A stretch of DNA of 64,000 nucleotides from DATFNI01 sp963712305 (GCA_963712305.1 CAVQHI010000002.1:62001-126000), one strand, 5' to 3'. Shown: positions 8,522 to 15,985, counted from the stretch's first letter. Made by a program: numbers and translations. Notes: generated from the sequence alone by a model not told the origin.

Positions 8522-8938
8522 ATGCCGCGACTAAGTTCATGGATGATAAAGGTTTCCTACCTATACCTGTTCATTGGTGCAACACTGGGTGCACTGCTCC
8601 TGGTGAATAAAGCAACTGGTGATATCCAGTGGATTTGGGTGGCGCTCCCGGTTCATATCGAGTGTATGATTATCGGCTTCATTATGAACCTTGTTTTGGG
8701 GACAGCCTATTGGATCTTTCCGCGATATTTCACGAAACCCAATCGCGGACATCCGGTGCCGGCATGGGCCGGTTTTGCACTGGTGAATCTGGGAGTAGTA
8801 ATGGTTGTTGTCGTTCATTTTGTTTCACCAGTTCAGGTGCTGACTGGAATCGGCAGGATCATTGAGGTAGGCGGGATTGTTCTGTTCGTGTTCTCGCTAT
8901 GGTCCCGCGTGTATCCACCACCGCATTCGGATGGGTGA
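8522..8938 (+). CDS. Small 4-TM protein B (heme-copper-oxidase-like half), paralogue of previous gene
   Basis: 138 residues with four predicted membrane helices (about 9-27, 39-62, 78-97, 105-125). The membrane histidine in PVHIECMIIGF aligns with the one in the upstream paralogue, and both continue into a G-x-A-x-W-x-FPRY motif. It starts 4 bp after the previous stop, so the two are almost certainly co-translated. A 13-bp hairpin follows at 8942-8973. Function is unrecognised; the nos/NnrS context suggests nitrogen-oxide respiration or NO stress. Confidence 0.6.
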   Translation: MPRLSSWMIKVSYLYLFIGATLGALLLVNKATGDIQWIWVALPVHIECMIIGFIMNLVLGTAYWIFPRYFTKPNRGHPVPAWAGFALVNLGVVMVVVVHFVSPVQVLTGIGRIIEVGGIVLFVFSLWSRVYPPPHSDG

Positions 8939-8941
8939 AAC

Positions 8942-8973
8942 CGTAAGGGCAATCACGGGGGATTGCCCTTACG
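8942..8973. terminator. Terminator-like hairpin between convergent genes
   Basis: CGTAAGGGCAATC (8942-8954) pairs perfectly with 8961-8973 around a 6-nt loop. It lies between the stop of the 4-TM protein B gene and the stop of fadJ on the other strand. There is no long T-run; it may serve both directions or be a dispersed palindrome. Confidence 0.5.
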
Positions 8974-9000
8974 ATCTCCGTGTATTTCGTGTCTCAGTGG

Positions 9001-11136
9001 CTAATCCTTATAAAACGTCTTATTGGATTTTACGTGGTCTTCGAGGATAGGAGCGGGTTTGAAGCGTTCGCCGTACCCGTTGACGAGTTTCTCGAGTTCG
9101 GATAGTATGGTTTTTGCTCCGACGGAATCGATGTAACGGAATGGTCCCCCGAGGAATGGCGGGTAACCGAGACCGAGTACAGCGCCGAGGTCACCGTCTC
9201 GCGGCGATTCAAGGATTCCATCCTGCAGGCAGTAAAGCGCCTCATTGACCATCATGAGATTCATTCGCTGCTGAATAACACCGCGTTCCAGCTTCATATT
9301 GGGTTTGGCCCCGATAAATTTATAAACCTCTTCATTGACCTCCCGGCTGTGTTTCGATTTGTCATCGTATTTGTAGAATCCTTTTTGGTTCTTTCTTCCC
9401 CGGTATCCGGCTTCTATCATTTTAGCGGCCATCGGACTTGGTTCGATTCCACGTTTGGCAAACAAATCCGTCAGGGTTTCATTGACGTGCGCACCGACAT
9501 CGAGTCCAACTTCATCCAGGAGTTTTACAGGACCGACCGGGAAACCGAATGCTGTCATTGCCTTGTCGATATCTCCAACGGATATTCGTTCTTCGAGCAT
9601 TCGTATAGCTTCATTGATATAAAAAGCGAGGATGCGAGTGGTGTAAAAGCCGGGTCCGTCATTAACCACGATGACATTTTTGCCTTGTTTGACACCGAAA
9701 TTTCGTGCTATCGCAATTGCCCTGTCCGACGATTTATCGGTTTTGATGATTTCCAGTAATGGCATCTTGGGGACAGGTGAGAAGTAGTGCATACCCACAA
9801 CATTCTCAGGTCGCTTGGCGGCTTTGGCTATTTCCGATATGGGCAGTGAAGAGGTATTCGATGCAAAGATGCCGTCTTTGGGAATCTGAGCTTCCGTTTC
9901 TTTAAGTACCTGGTGTTTCACTTCGATATCTTCAAAAACGGCCTCGATTACGAGCTCGCAGTTCTTTAATTCCTCGTACGACTTGGCAGGCATCACCCGG
10001 CTCATCATGATGTCCCGTTCAAACCGGCTGATGGCGTGTTTCTTGACGCGCTTTTCAAGATCATCCCAGATATTCTTCAATCCGCGTGCGGTATCATCAA
10101 GGTTCTGATCTTTCAGAAGTACGCGCGCACCGGCGTTTGCAGTGGAAACATAACAGATGCCCGACCCCATTAATCCGGCACCGAGTACTCCAATGGTTTC
10201 CGGTAGTTTTGCCTTGCCGACATCTACAGTTTTCCTTGATGCCTGCATGGCAAAGAACAGGTTCACAAGCTGTTTCGATTCGGGACTAAACACCAGGCTT
10301 GTGAAGTGTCTCGCCTCTGCATTTCTTCCAGCCTTGAAACCCTTCTCCATGCCAGTCTTGACGCACTCCAGAATTTTGAAGGGAGCCGGGTAATTACCCT
10401 TTGTTTTCTTCTCTACATTTTCTCGTGCTTTGGCATATACGAAATGACGACCGAAGAATGTCTGGTTAATCAGTGAATCAGTGAATGATTTCTTGTTGTG
10501 AACGTGCAGTGCATCATTTGCCATGTCCTCTGCAACTTTAAGTGATGCAGGTAGTAATCCTTCCCGGTGAATGAGTTCATTGATCAAACCCATTCGCTTT
10601 GCAGGAACAGCGTAGATGTTTCTGCCGGTAAGCATCATGTCGAGAGCCTTGGGCAGACCGATGAGTCGCGGCAGGCGTTGCGTCCCCCCGCCACCGGGCA
10701 GCAATCCAAGCTGAACCTCCGGCAGAGCAAACTTGGTCTTGGAGTTCTTAGTTGCGATACGATAGTCGCACGCCAGCGCCACTTCAAGTCCGCCGCCGAG
10801 AGCCGCTCCATGTATGGCAGCGATCACCGGCTTTGGAAACTTATCGATGCGATCCAGAACATCATTGCCTTTCGTGTTGAACTCCGTGACCTCTTCGTGA
10901 GTTTTTATTTTTTTCAGCATCTCAAGATCAGCTCCGGCAATGAACGTATCCGGCTTGCGGCTGATCATGACGATGGCATGAACGTCCTCGTCGCTTTCCA
11001 GTTGATCCAGGATAGGCGAAAACTCTGTGATGAGTTCACTGGTAAGAGTATTCACTTTCTCCCCGGGCCGGTCGAGCCAGAGAATCGCTGTGTGATTTCG
11101 TTTTTCAATATCCAGATAACTCATGGCAATACTCAC
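9001..11136 (-). CDS. fadJ: FadJ: bifunctional enoyl-CoA hydratase / 3-hydroxyacyl-CoA dehydrogenase
   Basis: 711 residues, matching FadJ (about 714). The N-terminal crotonase domain (about 1-190) shows the oxyanion-hole region IAAIHGAALGGGLEVALACD and the catalytic glutamates in GLEVAL and ALPEVQLGLLPGGGG. The dehydrogenase domain starts at about residue 315 with the NAD-binding GAGLMGSGI; the catalytic-region motifs GMHYFSPVPKMPLLEI and NDGPGFYTTRI follow, and a C-terminal dehydrogenase repeat reaches the end. It catalyses hydration and NAD-dependent oxidation in fatty acid beta-oxidation. The start codon lies 3 bp after the fadI stop, so both form one operon supplying acetyl-CoA and NADH. 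Confidence 0.93.
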   Translation of the reverse strand: MSIAMSYLDIEKRNHTAILWLDRPGEKVNTLTSELITEFSPILDQLESDEDVHAIVMISRKPDTFIAGADLEMLKKIKTHEEVTEFNTKGNDVLDRIDKFPKPVIAAIHGAALGGGLEVALACDYRIATKNSKTKFALPEVQLGLLPGGGGTQRLPRLIGLPKALDMMLTGRNIYAVPAKRMGLINELIHREGLLPASLKVAEDMANDALHVHNKKSFTDSLINQTFFGRHFVYAKARENVEKKTKGNYPAPFKILECVKTGMEKGFKAGRNAEARHFTSLVFSPESKQLVNLFFAMQASRKTVDVGKAKLPETIGVLGAGLMGSGICYVSTANAGARVLLKDQNLDDTARGLKNIWDDLEKRVKKHAISRFERDIMMSRVMPAKSYEELKNCELVIEAVFEDIEVKHQVLKETEAQIPKDGIFASNTSSLPISEIAKAAKRPENVVGMHYFSPVPKMPLLEIIKTDKSSDRAIAIARNFGVKQGKNVIVVNDGPGFYTTRILAFYINEAIRMLEERISVGDIDKAMTAFGFPVGPVKLLDEVGLDVGAHVNETLTDLFAKRGIEPSPMAAKMIEAGYRGRKNQKGFYKYDDKSKHSREVNEEVYKFIGAKPNMKLERGVIQQRMNLMMVNEALYCLQDGILESPRDGDLGAVLGLGYPPFLGGPFRYIDSVGAKTILSELEKLVNGYGERFKPAPILEDHVKSNKTFYKD

Positions 11137-11139
11137 TGT

Positions 11140-12471
11140 TTAAGATGCTGAACGGGCAATGATCATAGCGTGTCCTTGTCCGCCTGCAGCGCACGCCGCA
11201 ACCAGGGCAATGTTTCCGTCTTCGCGAATAAGGCGGTTGATAGCAGTCGTAACCAGTCTGGCGCCGGTTGCACCGAATGGGTGTCCGAGCGAAAGTGATC
11301 CGCCGAGTGTATTAAACCGATCGAGTGGGACCTCACCGACTGCCTGTGCCTGGTCCAGCCGATCTTTTGCAAATTCTTTGGAATTAAGCGCATTCAGATT
11401 GGCAAGAATCTGTCCGGCAAACGCTTCATGAAACTCAAAAACGTCAATGTTGGAAAGTGTCATTCCAGAGGCATTGAGAACTTTTGGAGTAGCATATGCA
11501 GGTCCGAGCAGCAGTTCTTCACTCGGGTCTTGGGCCACGTAGGCATATTCCTTAAGATACGCTTTGGGTTTGTATCCTAGAGTCTTGGCCGTCTGGCCAT
11601 CCATAAGCAACACGGCAGAAGCCCCGTCAGTCAGGAATGATGCATTCCCGGCCGTTATGGTTCCATGTGGTTTGATGAATGCCGGTGAAAGCTTAGCCAG
11701 TTTTTCAAGTGTGCTGTCCTCCCTGATACCATTGTCGGTAGTGATCGGATCGAAATTCGGTGGTACCGTAGCCGGCACAACCTCATCGGCTAACAGTCCG
11801 TCGCGTGTGGCAAGAGCAGCACGCTGATGTGATCGAAGGGCATAAGCGTCCTGTTCTTCACGGGTGACTCCAAATTTGGCAGCCAGTTTGTCGGCGCTCT
11901 GTCCCATCGTCTCGCCGGTTGAAAATTCAGTGATGGATGGAGTTTCCGGGATGATATCTTTTGGGCGAAGTTTCTTCAACAGTGGCAGGTACCCAATCGG
12001 AGACTTTATTTTTTGAGCATCGATCAGGACCCTTCGCAAGCGTTTGGATAGCCGGATTGGTACATCGGACATGGTTTCAGTTCCTCCGGCAACAACGATA
12101 TTCGCCTGCCCGCTGCGGATTAGCTCCATCCCGGTGGTAATCGCCTGGTTGGATGAGACGCATGCCATCGTAACCGTGTGAGCGGGTACCGTATTGGGTA
12201 TTCCGGCAGCGAGTGCCGCCTCCCTGGCTACATTACTCGTTTTGACCTCCTGGATGACCGTTCCCATAACTACGTGCCCGATCTTTGAGGCATCGAGGTT
12301 TGTTCTGTGCAGGAGTCCCTGTATGGCCATTCTTGCCATATCATAGGCCATGAGGTTGGTGTAACCAGTGCCGGATCGTTGGAAGGGTATTCGGCAGCCA
12401 TCAATAAAGGCAATGGCTTGTGATTGCGTCTTTTTTGTTGCCATGGAAAGAAAAGCTTCAGTCCCGGTCAT
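11140..12471 (-). CDS. fadI: FadI: 3-ketoacyl-CoA thiolase
   Basis: 443 residues, FadI-sized rather than the shorter FadA. Thiolase signatures: active-site Cys in VTMACVSSNQAITTG, HEAFAGQ, GHPFGATGARL, and the C-terminal CAAGGQGHAMI with the second catalytic Cys. It cleaves 3-ketoacyl-CoA with CoA in beta-oxidation and is the first gene of the fadI-fadJ operon. A downstream ATG at 12444 (MATKKTQSQ) is an equally plausible start, giving 434 residues. Upstream (12472-12752) is 281 bp without a gene, expected to hold its promoter. Confidence 0.92.
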   Translation of the reverse strand: MTGTEAFLSMATKKTQSQAIAFIDGCRIPFQRSGTGYTNLMAYDMARMAIQGLLHRTNLDASKIGHVVMGTVIQEVKTSNVAREAALAAGIPNTVPAHTVTMACVSSNQAITTGMELIRSGQANIVVAGGTETMSDVPIRLSKRLRRVLIDAQKIKSPIGYLPLLKKLRPKDIIPETPSITEFSTGETMGQSADKLAAKFGVTREEQDAYALRSHQRAALATRDGLLADEVVPATVPPNFDPITTDNGIREDSTLEKLAKLSPAFIKPHGTITAGNASFLTDGASAVLLMDGQTAKTLGYKPKAYLKEYAYVAQDPSEELLLGPAYATPKVLNASGMTLSNIDVFEFHEAFAGQILANLNALNSKEFAKDRLDQAQAVGEVPLDRFNTLGGSLSLGHPFGATGARLVTTAINRLIREDGNIALVAACAAGGQGHAMIIARSAS

Positions 12472-12752
12472 TCGGGACAGTTATGTATCTGATTCTATGC
12501 CAAGTAGTTGATTACTTTAGTATACAACATAGCCGAACAGTGTTCAATTCCAGAAGCGACAGGAAATTTCCGAACTAAGATTTATGTGAGAACTGTATCG
12601 CTTTTGATAAAACGCGGACAAGTAATAAAAAAGGGCTTATGTTCATGTTAATAATGACAAAGCAAAATCAGTGCAATCGGCATAATCCGTTTCATCCGCG
12701 GTTTTATTTGGTCTGATTTGAAAAACTATTTATATTTGTTGCTCCCCGAGAA

Positions 12753-12826
12753 GGGCGCTTAGCTCAGTTGGTTCAGAACATCCCGATTTGAATCGGGAGG
12801 GTCATCTCCAGTGGCGGGCGGCGTGA
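12753..12826 (+). pseudogene. Decayed tRNA-Val-like copy
   Basis: The first 25 bases (GGGCGCTTAGCTCAGTTGG then TTCAGA) match the intact tRNA-Val at 12872. The anticodon arm is replaced by the hairpin TCCCGATT-TG-AATCGGGA, and the T-arm has lost its GGTTCGAAT core. It ends in CGGGCGGCG, which no longer pairs with the acceptor 5' strand. It is not expected to be a functional tRNA. The same kind of altered anticodon arm occurs in the two tRNA 3'-half copies downstream of each GIY-YIG gene. Confidence 0.75.
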
Positions 12827-12871
12827 AGTGAAGGTTGACGTGGGAGTCAGCCGGGAATGAAATGTTGAAAT

Positions 12872-12949
12872 GGGCGCTTAGCTCAGTTGGTTCAGAGCAC
12901 CTGCCTTACAAGCAGGGGGTCACAGGTTCGAATCCTGTAGCGCCCACCA
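12872..12949 (+). tRNA. tRNA-Val (anticodon UAC)
   Basis: Complete cloverleaf: acceptor GGGCGCT/AGCGCCC, D-arm GCTCAGTTGGTTCAGAGC, anticodon stem CCTGC/GCAGG with loop CTTACAA (anticodon TAC, reading GUA), T-arm ACAGG-TTCGAAT-CCTGT, then A and an encoded CCA. It is followed 27 nt later by the start codon of a GIY-YIG nuclease gene, with no terminator between, so tRNA and nuclease are probably on one transcript. Confidence 0.95.
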
Positions 12950-12976
12950 TTTTCAAAAAACCATCAAGAGAGATCC

Positions 12977-13228
12977 ATGTACTATGTGTATATTTTGTAC
13001 AGCCGATCCCGCGACCGGTTCTATACCGGGCAGACAGATGGTGTGGGTGACCGATTCATCCGGCACAATCAAGGGAGAAGCAAAGCCACCAAAACCGGAA
13101 AGCCGTGGTTATTAGCGTATGCAGAATCCTACCCGACCCGATCAGAAGCCATGCAGCGAGAGAAAGAAATCAAGCGGAAGAAAAGCCGGGAGTATATTAT
13201 AAAACTGATCAAAAATTATGAACCCTGA
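12977..13228 (+). CDS. GIY-YIG endonuclease, copy 1 (small UPF0213-like)
   Basis: 83 residues, one GIY-YIG domain with no extra DNA-binding domain. The motif is YYVYI...FYTGQT (VYI at 4-6, YTG at 16-18); Arg26/Arg29, His30 and Asn31 (RFIRHNQG) and Glu57 (TRSEAM) occupy the expected catalytic positions, and the basic C-terminal REKEIKRKKSREYI helix is typical. The family cuts DNA; many members are free-standing and of unknown role. An AGAGAG ribosome site precedes the ATG. The gene sits between the tRNA-Val 3' end and a tRNA-Val 3'-half copy that begins right after its stop codon, as expected of a mobile or homing-type cassette that uses the tRNA as its site. Confidence 0.9.
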   Translation: MYYVYILYSRSRDRFYTGQTDGVGDRFIRHNQGRSKATKTGKPWLLAYAESYPTRSEAMQREKEIKRKKSREYIIKLIKNYEP

Positions 13229-13229
13229 G

Positions 13230-13292
13230 CTGTTCAGAGCATCCCGATTTACATCGGGAGGGTCACAGGTTCGAATCCTGTAGCGCCCACCA
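13230..13292 (+). pseudogene. tRNA-Val 3'-half copy after nuclease 1
   Basis: It begins one base after the nuclease stop codon with GCTGTTCAGAGC (D-arm with a 6-base deletion relative to the real tRNA), then a TCCCGA-TTTACA-TCGGGA hairpin in place of the anticodon arm, then the variable loop, T-arm, acceptor 3' strand and CCA identical to tRNA-Val. The acceptor 5' strand is missing. It therefore resembles a tRNA half that can fold an anticodon-like hairpin and an intact T-arm. Confidence 0.85.
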
Positions 13293-13319
13293 TTTTCAAA
13301 AAACCATCAAGAGAGATCC

Positions 13320-13571
13320 ATGTACTATGTGTATATTTTGTACAGCCGATCCCGCGACCGGTTCTATACCGGGCAGACAGATGATGTGGGTGACCGATTC
13401 ATCCGGCACAATCAAGGGAGAAGCAAAGCCACTAAAACCGGAAGGCCGTGGTTATTAGCGTATGCAGAATCCTACCCGACCCGATCAGAAGCCATGCAGC
13501 GAGAGAAAGAAATCAAGCGGAAGAAAAGCCGGGAGTATATTATAAAACTGATCAAAAATTATGAACCCTGA
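13320..13571 (+). CDS. GIY-YIG endonuclease, copy 2
   Basis: 83 residues, identical to copy 1 except Gly22 to Asp and Lys42 to Arg, with one additional silent change. All GIY-YIG catalytic positions are kept (VYI, YTG, Arg26, Arg29, His30, Asn31, Glu57). The 27-nt leader and the AGAGAG ribosome site are the same as in copy 1. Retention of an intact reading frame in both copies, with two of three differences changing amino acids, says the duplication is recent and does not tell whether selection maintains both. Confidence 0.9.
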   Translation: MYYVYILYSRSRDRFYTGQTDDVGDRFIRHNQGRSKATKTGRPWLLAYAESYPTRSEAMQREKEIKRKKSREYIIKLIKNYEP

Positions 13572-13572
13572 G

Positions 13573-13630
13573 CTGTTCAGAGCATCCCGATTTACATCGG
13601 GAGGGTCACAGGTTCGAATCCTGTAGCGCA
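13573..13630 (+). pseudogene. tRNA-Val 3'-half copy after nuclease 2, acceptor decayed
   Basis: Same arrangement as 13230-13292 (deleted D-arm, TCCCGATTTACATCGGGA hairpin, intact T-arm) but the acceptor end reads AGCGCACGCA instead of AGCGCCCACCA. A terminator follows at 13639. Confidence 0.8.
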
Positions 13631-13638
13631 CGCACTAT

Positions 13639-13673
13639 ATGCTTCGTTGTTCATGCAGCGAAGCATTTTTTTT
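13639..13673 (+). terminator. Rho-independent terminator closing the tRNA-Val/GIY-YIG array
   Basis: ATGCTTCG (13639-13646) pairs with CGAAGCAT (13659-13666), followed by an unbroken run of T (to 13673). It is the first terminator after tRNA-Val, so tRNA and both nucleases can share a transcript. Confidence 0.85.
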
Positions 13674-13824
13674 AGTGCCATATATTATTGCAGCCCAATC
13701 ATCAACCCCTGGTATCCCGTCATTCTCCAACATTTTTTTTTCGCATATAGCATGTTTATGGTAACAAATATTAGGTTAGCGTCTCTTATATTATGCTATG
13801 AATTGAAATGAAAACGGAGAGAAA

Positions 13825-14346
13825 ATGAAACGTGTACTACTAACAGCGCTGGCTATTGGGATGTTTTGTTCCCTGGCGATTGCACAGTCAAAAATGGCTG
13901 TGATGGTCCCGGAAGGGGCAGCCATAAAACTGACTCTGATGCAGCGTCTCGATTCCGGGGACAAGGGACTGGAAGTCGGTGATAAAGTTAAATTACAGGC
14001 GAACGAGGATGTAACTATTGGCGGCAGAATCATCATTAACCGGTTTGCCGAAGCTCAGGGTCGTGTCATCGAAAAGAGGCATTCCAAATGGCTCGGGCGT
14101 AAAGGCAAGATAGACTTCGAAATCGACTGGGTGAAGGGTGTCGATGGTACAAAGATTCCACTCAGGGCTGTTGCCGGTAAAGGTGGTAAATCTCATGTCG
14201 GCGGCATGGTGGCTGTTACGGCGCTTGTGTCTCCGATCGGATTATTTATGCGTGGTAAGAATGCAGTCGTTAAAAAGGGCACTCAATTTACCGCATATGT
14301 GGATAGCGAAGAACAAATCGATATAAGTAAAGGCAATACCCGGTAA
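13825..14346 (+). CDS. Secreted protein of unknown function
   Basis: 173 residues. A clear signal peptide (about 1-21, AIGMFCSLAIAQS) precedes a small beta-rich domain: MVPEGAAIKLTLMQRLDSG, GDKVKLQANEDVTIGGRIII, FAEAQGRVIEKRHSKWLGRK and DGTKIPLRAVAGKGGKSHVG, then a hydrophobic stretch AVTALVSPIGLFM (about 131-143) and TQFTAYVDSE. The 'large dynamic range of G-x-V...G-x-a-x-G-x-V' layout is common in periplasmic proteins of unknown role. I do not recognise a named family. It is monocistronic, with an AGAGA ribosome site upstream. Confidence 0.7.
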   Translation: MKRVLLTALAIGMFCSLAIAQSKMAVMVPEGAAIKLTLMQRLDSGDKGLEVGDKVKLQANEDVTIGGRIIINRFAEAQGRVIEKRHSKWLGRKGKIDFEIDWVKGVDGTKIPLRAVAGKGGKSHVGGMVAVTALVSPIGLFMRGKNAVVKKGTQFTAYVDSEEQIDISKGNTR

Positions 14347-14507
14347 CAGGTTTTAGCAGGGGAAGAAGGGAATTCCGGAAACGGGGTTCCCTCTACGATA
14401 TGACCCGTTATATTCTCAGGTCATTTGTCCTCGCAGGGCCACACAGGCTGCTCATGGGTGTCTCGGATGTTCAGCAGTTTATTTGTAAGAAAGAGTTGCT
14501 GAACCCG

Positions 14508-14741
14508 TTACTCATTTTCAAAATTTTGGTTGGGGAAGTAGAGAGTGAGCATCTCGCGGGCATATTCATATCCCAGGCTGGCCGATTTTGTGAAATCATC
14601 CTTCGCGTAGTCACGATTGACGTATTTGAGATAAGCATATCCTTGGTTGAATAGGGCCAGCGCATTATCGTGGTCCAGGCCCGGGGCCTTGTTGTAGGAA
14701 ACAATAGCCTTTATCTTTTTTGGGGTCATCGTGGATCGCAT
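14508..14741 (-). pseudogene. C-terminal fragment of a TPR protein
   Basis: The 77-codon frame lines up with the last third of the two intact TPR genes nearby: KAIVSYNKAPGLDHDNALAL, FNQGYAYLKYVNRDYAKDD and LGYEYAREML match the repeats and C-terminus of the proteins at 15389-15985 and 17067-17666. The first two thirds are absent. It is best read as a decayed third family member; a short expressed protein cannot be excluded. Confidence 0.7.
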
Positions 14742-15204
14742 TACAATAATCCAGGAATATTATCGATAACATTACCTGTTTAAAGTGATCCCTGGATTTA
14801 TTCGGTTCAGATATTTTACTGGAAACCAGGTGGCAGCTAACACAACCACGTTTTGGTTCAAACCAGTGTCAGAGACAACAACTGGTTTTGGAAAGACTAT
14901 AAATGAGGGGATATAGTACTAAGTTTGTAATTGCGCAGATAAATAGCGTCGATTGAGAGTTAGATATTGTATTCTGTCGCGATTTCAGGAAAAAAACTAT
15001 CATGATTATTATCGTATTTACAAATACTTAACGATTATATTATAAACCCATCGACTATGTAGTTTATAACTGATTGTAAGGCAGGGTGTTCAAAATTCTG
15101 AGAATGATAATAAACGTTGGTAAGATGATGATCGGAGGGGGGATTACGGAACTTTTTTGGGGAATAGAAGCGGCTCAAAAATAAAATACTGTAATATTGT
15201 ATAA

Positions 15205-15309
15205 TAAATAGATAGGTAAAACGTATATTTAAGTGCGCACGTCTTAGTGCGTCTCTCTTGATGAATAGTTTAGAGGGTGGCCCGGGAACGAGCCACCCTT
15301 TCTTTTTTT
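15205..15309 (+). ncRNA. Candidate small RNA with intrinsic terminator
   Basis: No open frame fits. A TATAAT-like box (TTGTATAATAAATAG, about 15198-15212) is followed by a small hairpin CGCAC-GTCTTA-GTGCG (15236-15251) and a strong terminator AGGGTGGC...GCCACCCT plus a T-rich tail (15274-15309). The terminator points along the + strand, but the nearest + strand gene ends 930 bp upstream, so it more likely ends a short independent transcript. No family is recognised. Confidence 0.4.
15274..15309 (+). terminator. Strong Rho-independent terminator with no obvious gene
   Basis: AGGGTGGC (15274-15281) and GCCACCCT (15292-15299) enclose a 10-nt loop and are followed by TTTCTTTTTTT. Orientation is + strand. 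Confidence 0.8.
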
Positions 15310-15388
15310 ATCCTTACTGTTACCGATTGGATGGTTCGTTGGCCACGTCGGAATATATTCAGTCAATAATATTTACCTTTCAAGTTAG

Positions 15389-15985
15389 TCAGGCCGGTTG
15401 ATATTCCAGTCCGGAGAAGTGACGGTTTAGCATCTGAGACGCGTTGGTATAACCCAGGCGGGCTGCACGTTCAAAATCATCGCGGGCGTAATTGTAATTG
15501 CCATATTTGAGATAGGCATATCCCCGGTTGAAAAGTGCATGCACATTATTTGGTTCCAAACGCAAGGCATGGTTGTAATCGACGATGGCTTCGATCTTCT
15601 TTTGAAACAAATAAAAATAAATGAGTCCCCGGATGATATAGGCCTCGGCATCATTACTGTTTAACTGAAGACTTCGGGTGATATCGGTCAGGGCGGATTT
15701 ATCTTTCTGTATGTTCATCTCCACGACCGCTTTTCGTTTGAGCGTGGTTGAATCGTTCGCGTAGAATCCAAGAATAGTATTATAATAATTCAAGGCCGTC
15801 TGAAAATTCTCATATTCCTCAGATATCAATCCAAGTACCAAAAGGGCCGTATAATTTTCGGGATCTTCTTCCAGCATCTTATGCGCGATTTCAGATGCGT
15901 GGTCATAGTCTTCAATTTGAAAATGAAACAGGCAAAGTTCATCAGTAAATGTGCTGTTGATAGCGGGGGCTTCTTGTGTCTTCAT
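15389..15985 (-). CDS. TPR-repeat protein, copy A
   Basis: 198 residues from the ATG at 15985 (MKTQEAP), chosen because the paralogue at 17067 begins at the same place relative to the first conserved block (ELCLFHFQIEDYDHA). About four to five tetratricopeptide repeats follow, for example ALLVLGLISEEYENFQTALN, AEAYIIRGLIYFYLFQKKIE and VHALFNRGYAYLKYGNYNYA. There is no signal peptide, so it is probably cytoplasmic and acts in protein-protein contacts. No enzyme domain is present. An upstream in-frame extension to 16075 exists but lacks similarity to the paralogue. Confidence 0.8.
   Translation of the reverse strand: MKTQEAPAINSTFTDELCLFHFQIEDYDHASEIAHKMLEEDPENYTALLVLGLISEEYENFQTALNYYNTILGFYANDSTTLKRKAVVEMNIQKDKSALTDITRSLQLNSNDAEAYIIRGLIYFYLFQKKIEAIVDYNHALRLEPNNVHALFNRGYAYLKYGNYNYARDDFERAARLGYTNASQMLNRHFSGLEYQPA

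Larger units (their letters stand above)
12918..13630 (+). repeat. 343-bp tandem repeat: tRNA-Val 3' end + GIY-YIG nuclease gene
   Basis: Unit 1 is 12918-13260, unit 2 is 13261-13603, and the start of a third unit (tRNA 3' end only) is 13604-13630. Each unit begins at GGTCACAGGTTCGAATCC in the tRNA T-arm, runs through CCA, a 27-nt leader, the nuclease ORF, and a remodelled D-arm/anticodon arm. Units 1 and 2 differ at only three positions by eye, all inside the ORF, which implies recent duplication. Confidence 0.92.

Noticed and set aside
10567..11151. Plus-strand frame of 194 codons antisense to fadJ
   Set aside because: It lies wholly against the well-supported crotonase domain and has no family features.
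12835..13050. Plus-strand frame running through the tRNA-Val gene and the start of nuclease 1
   Set aside because: Its product is a translation of tRNA sequence (LSSVGSEHLPYKQGVTGSNP), a known artefact.
12753..13630. CRISPR array
   Set aside because: The repeats are 343 bp, contain ORFs and tRNA parts, and there are no short unique spacers; no cas genes are in the window.
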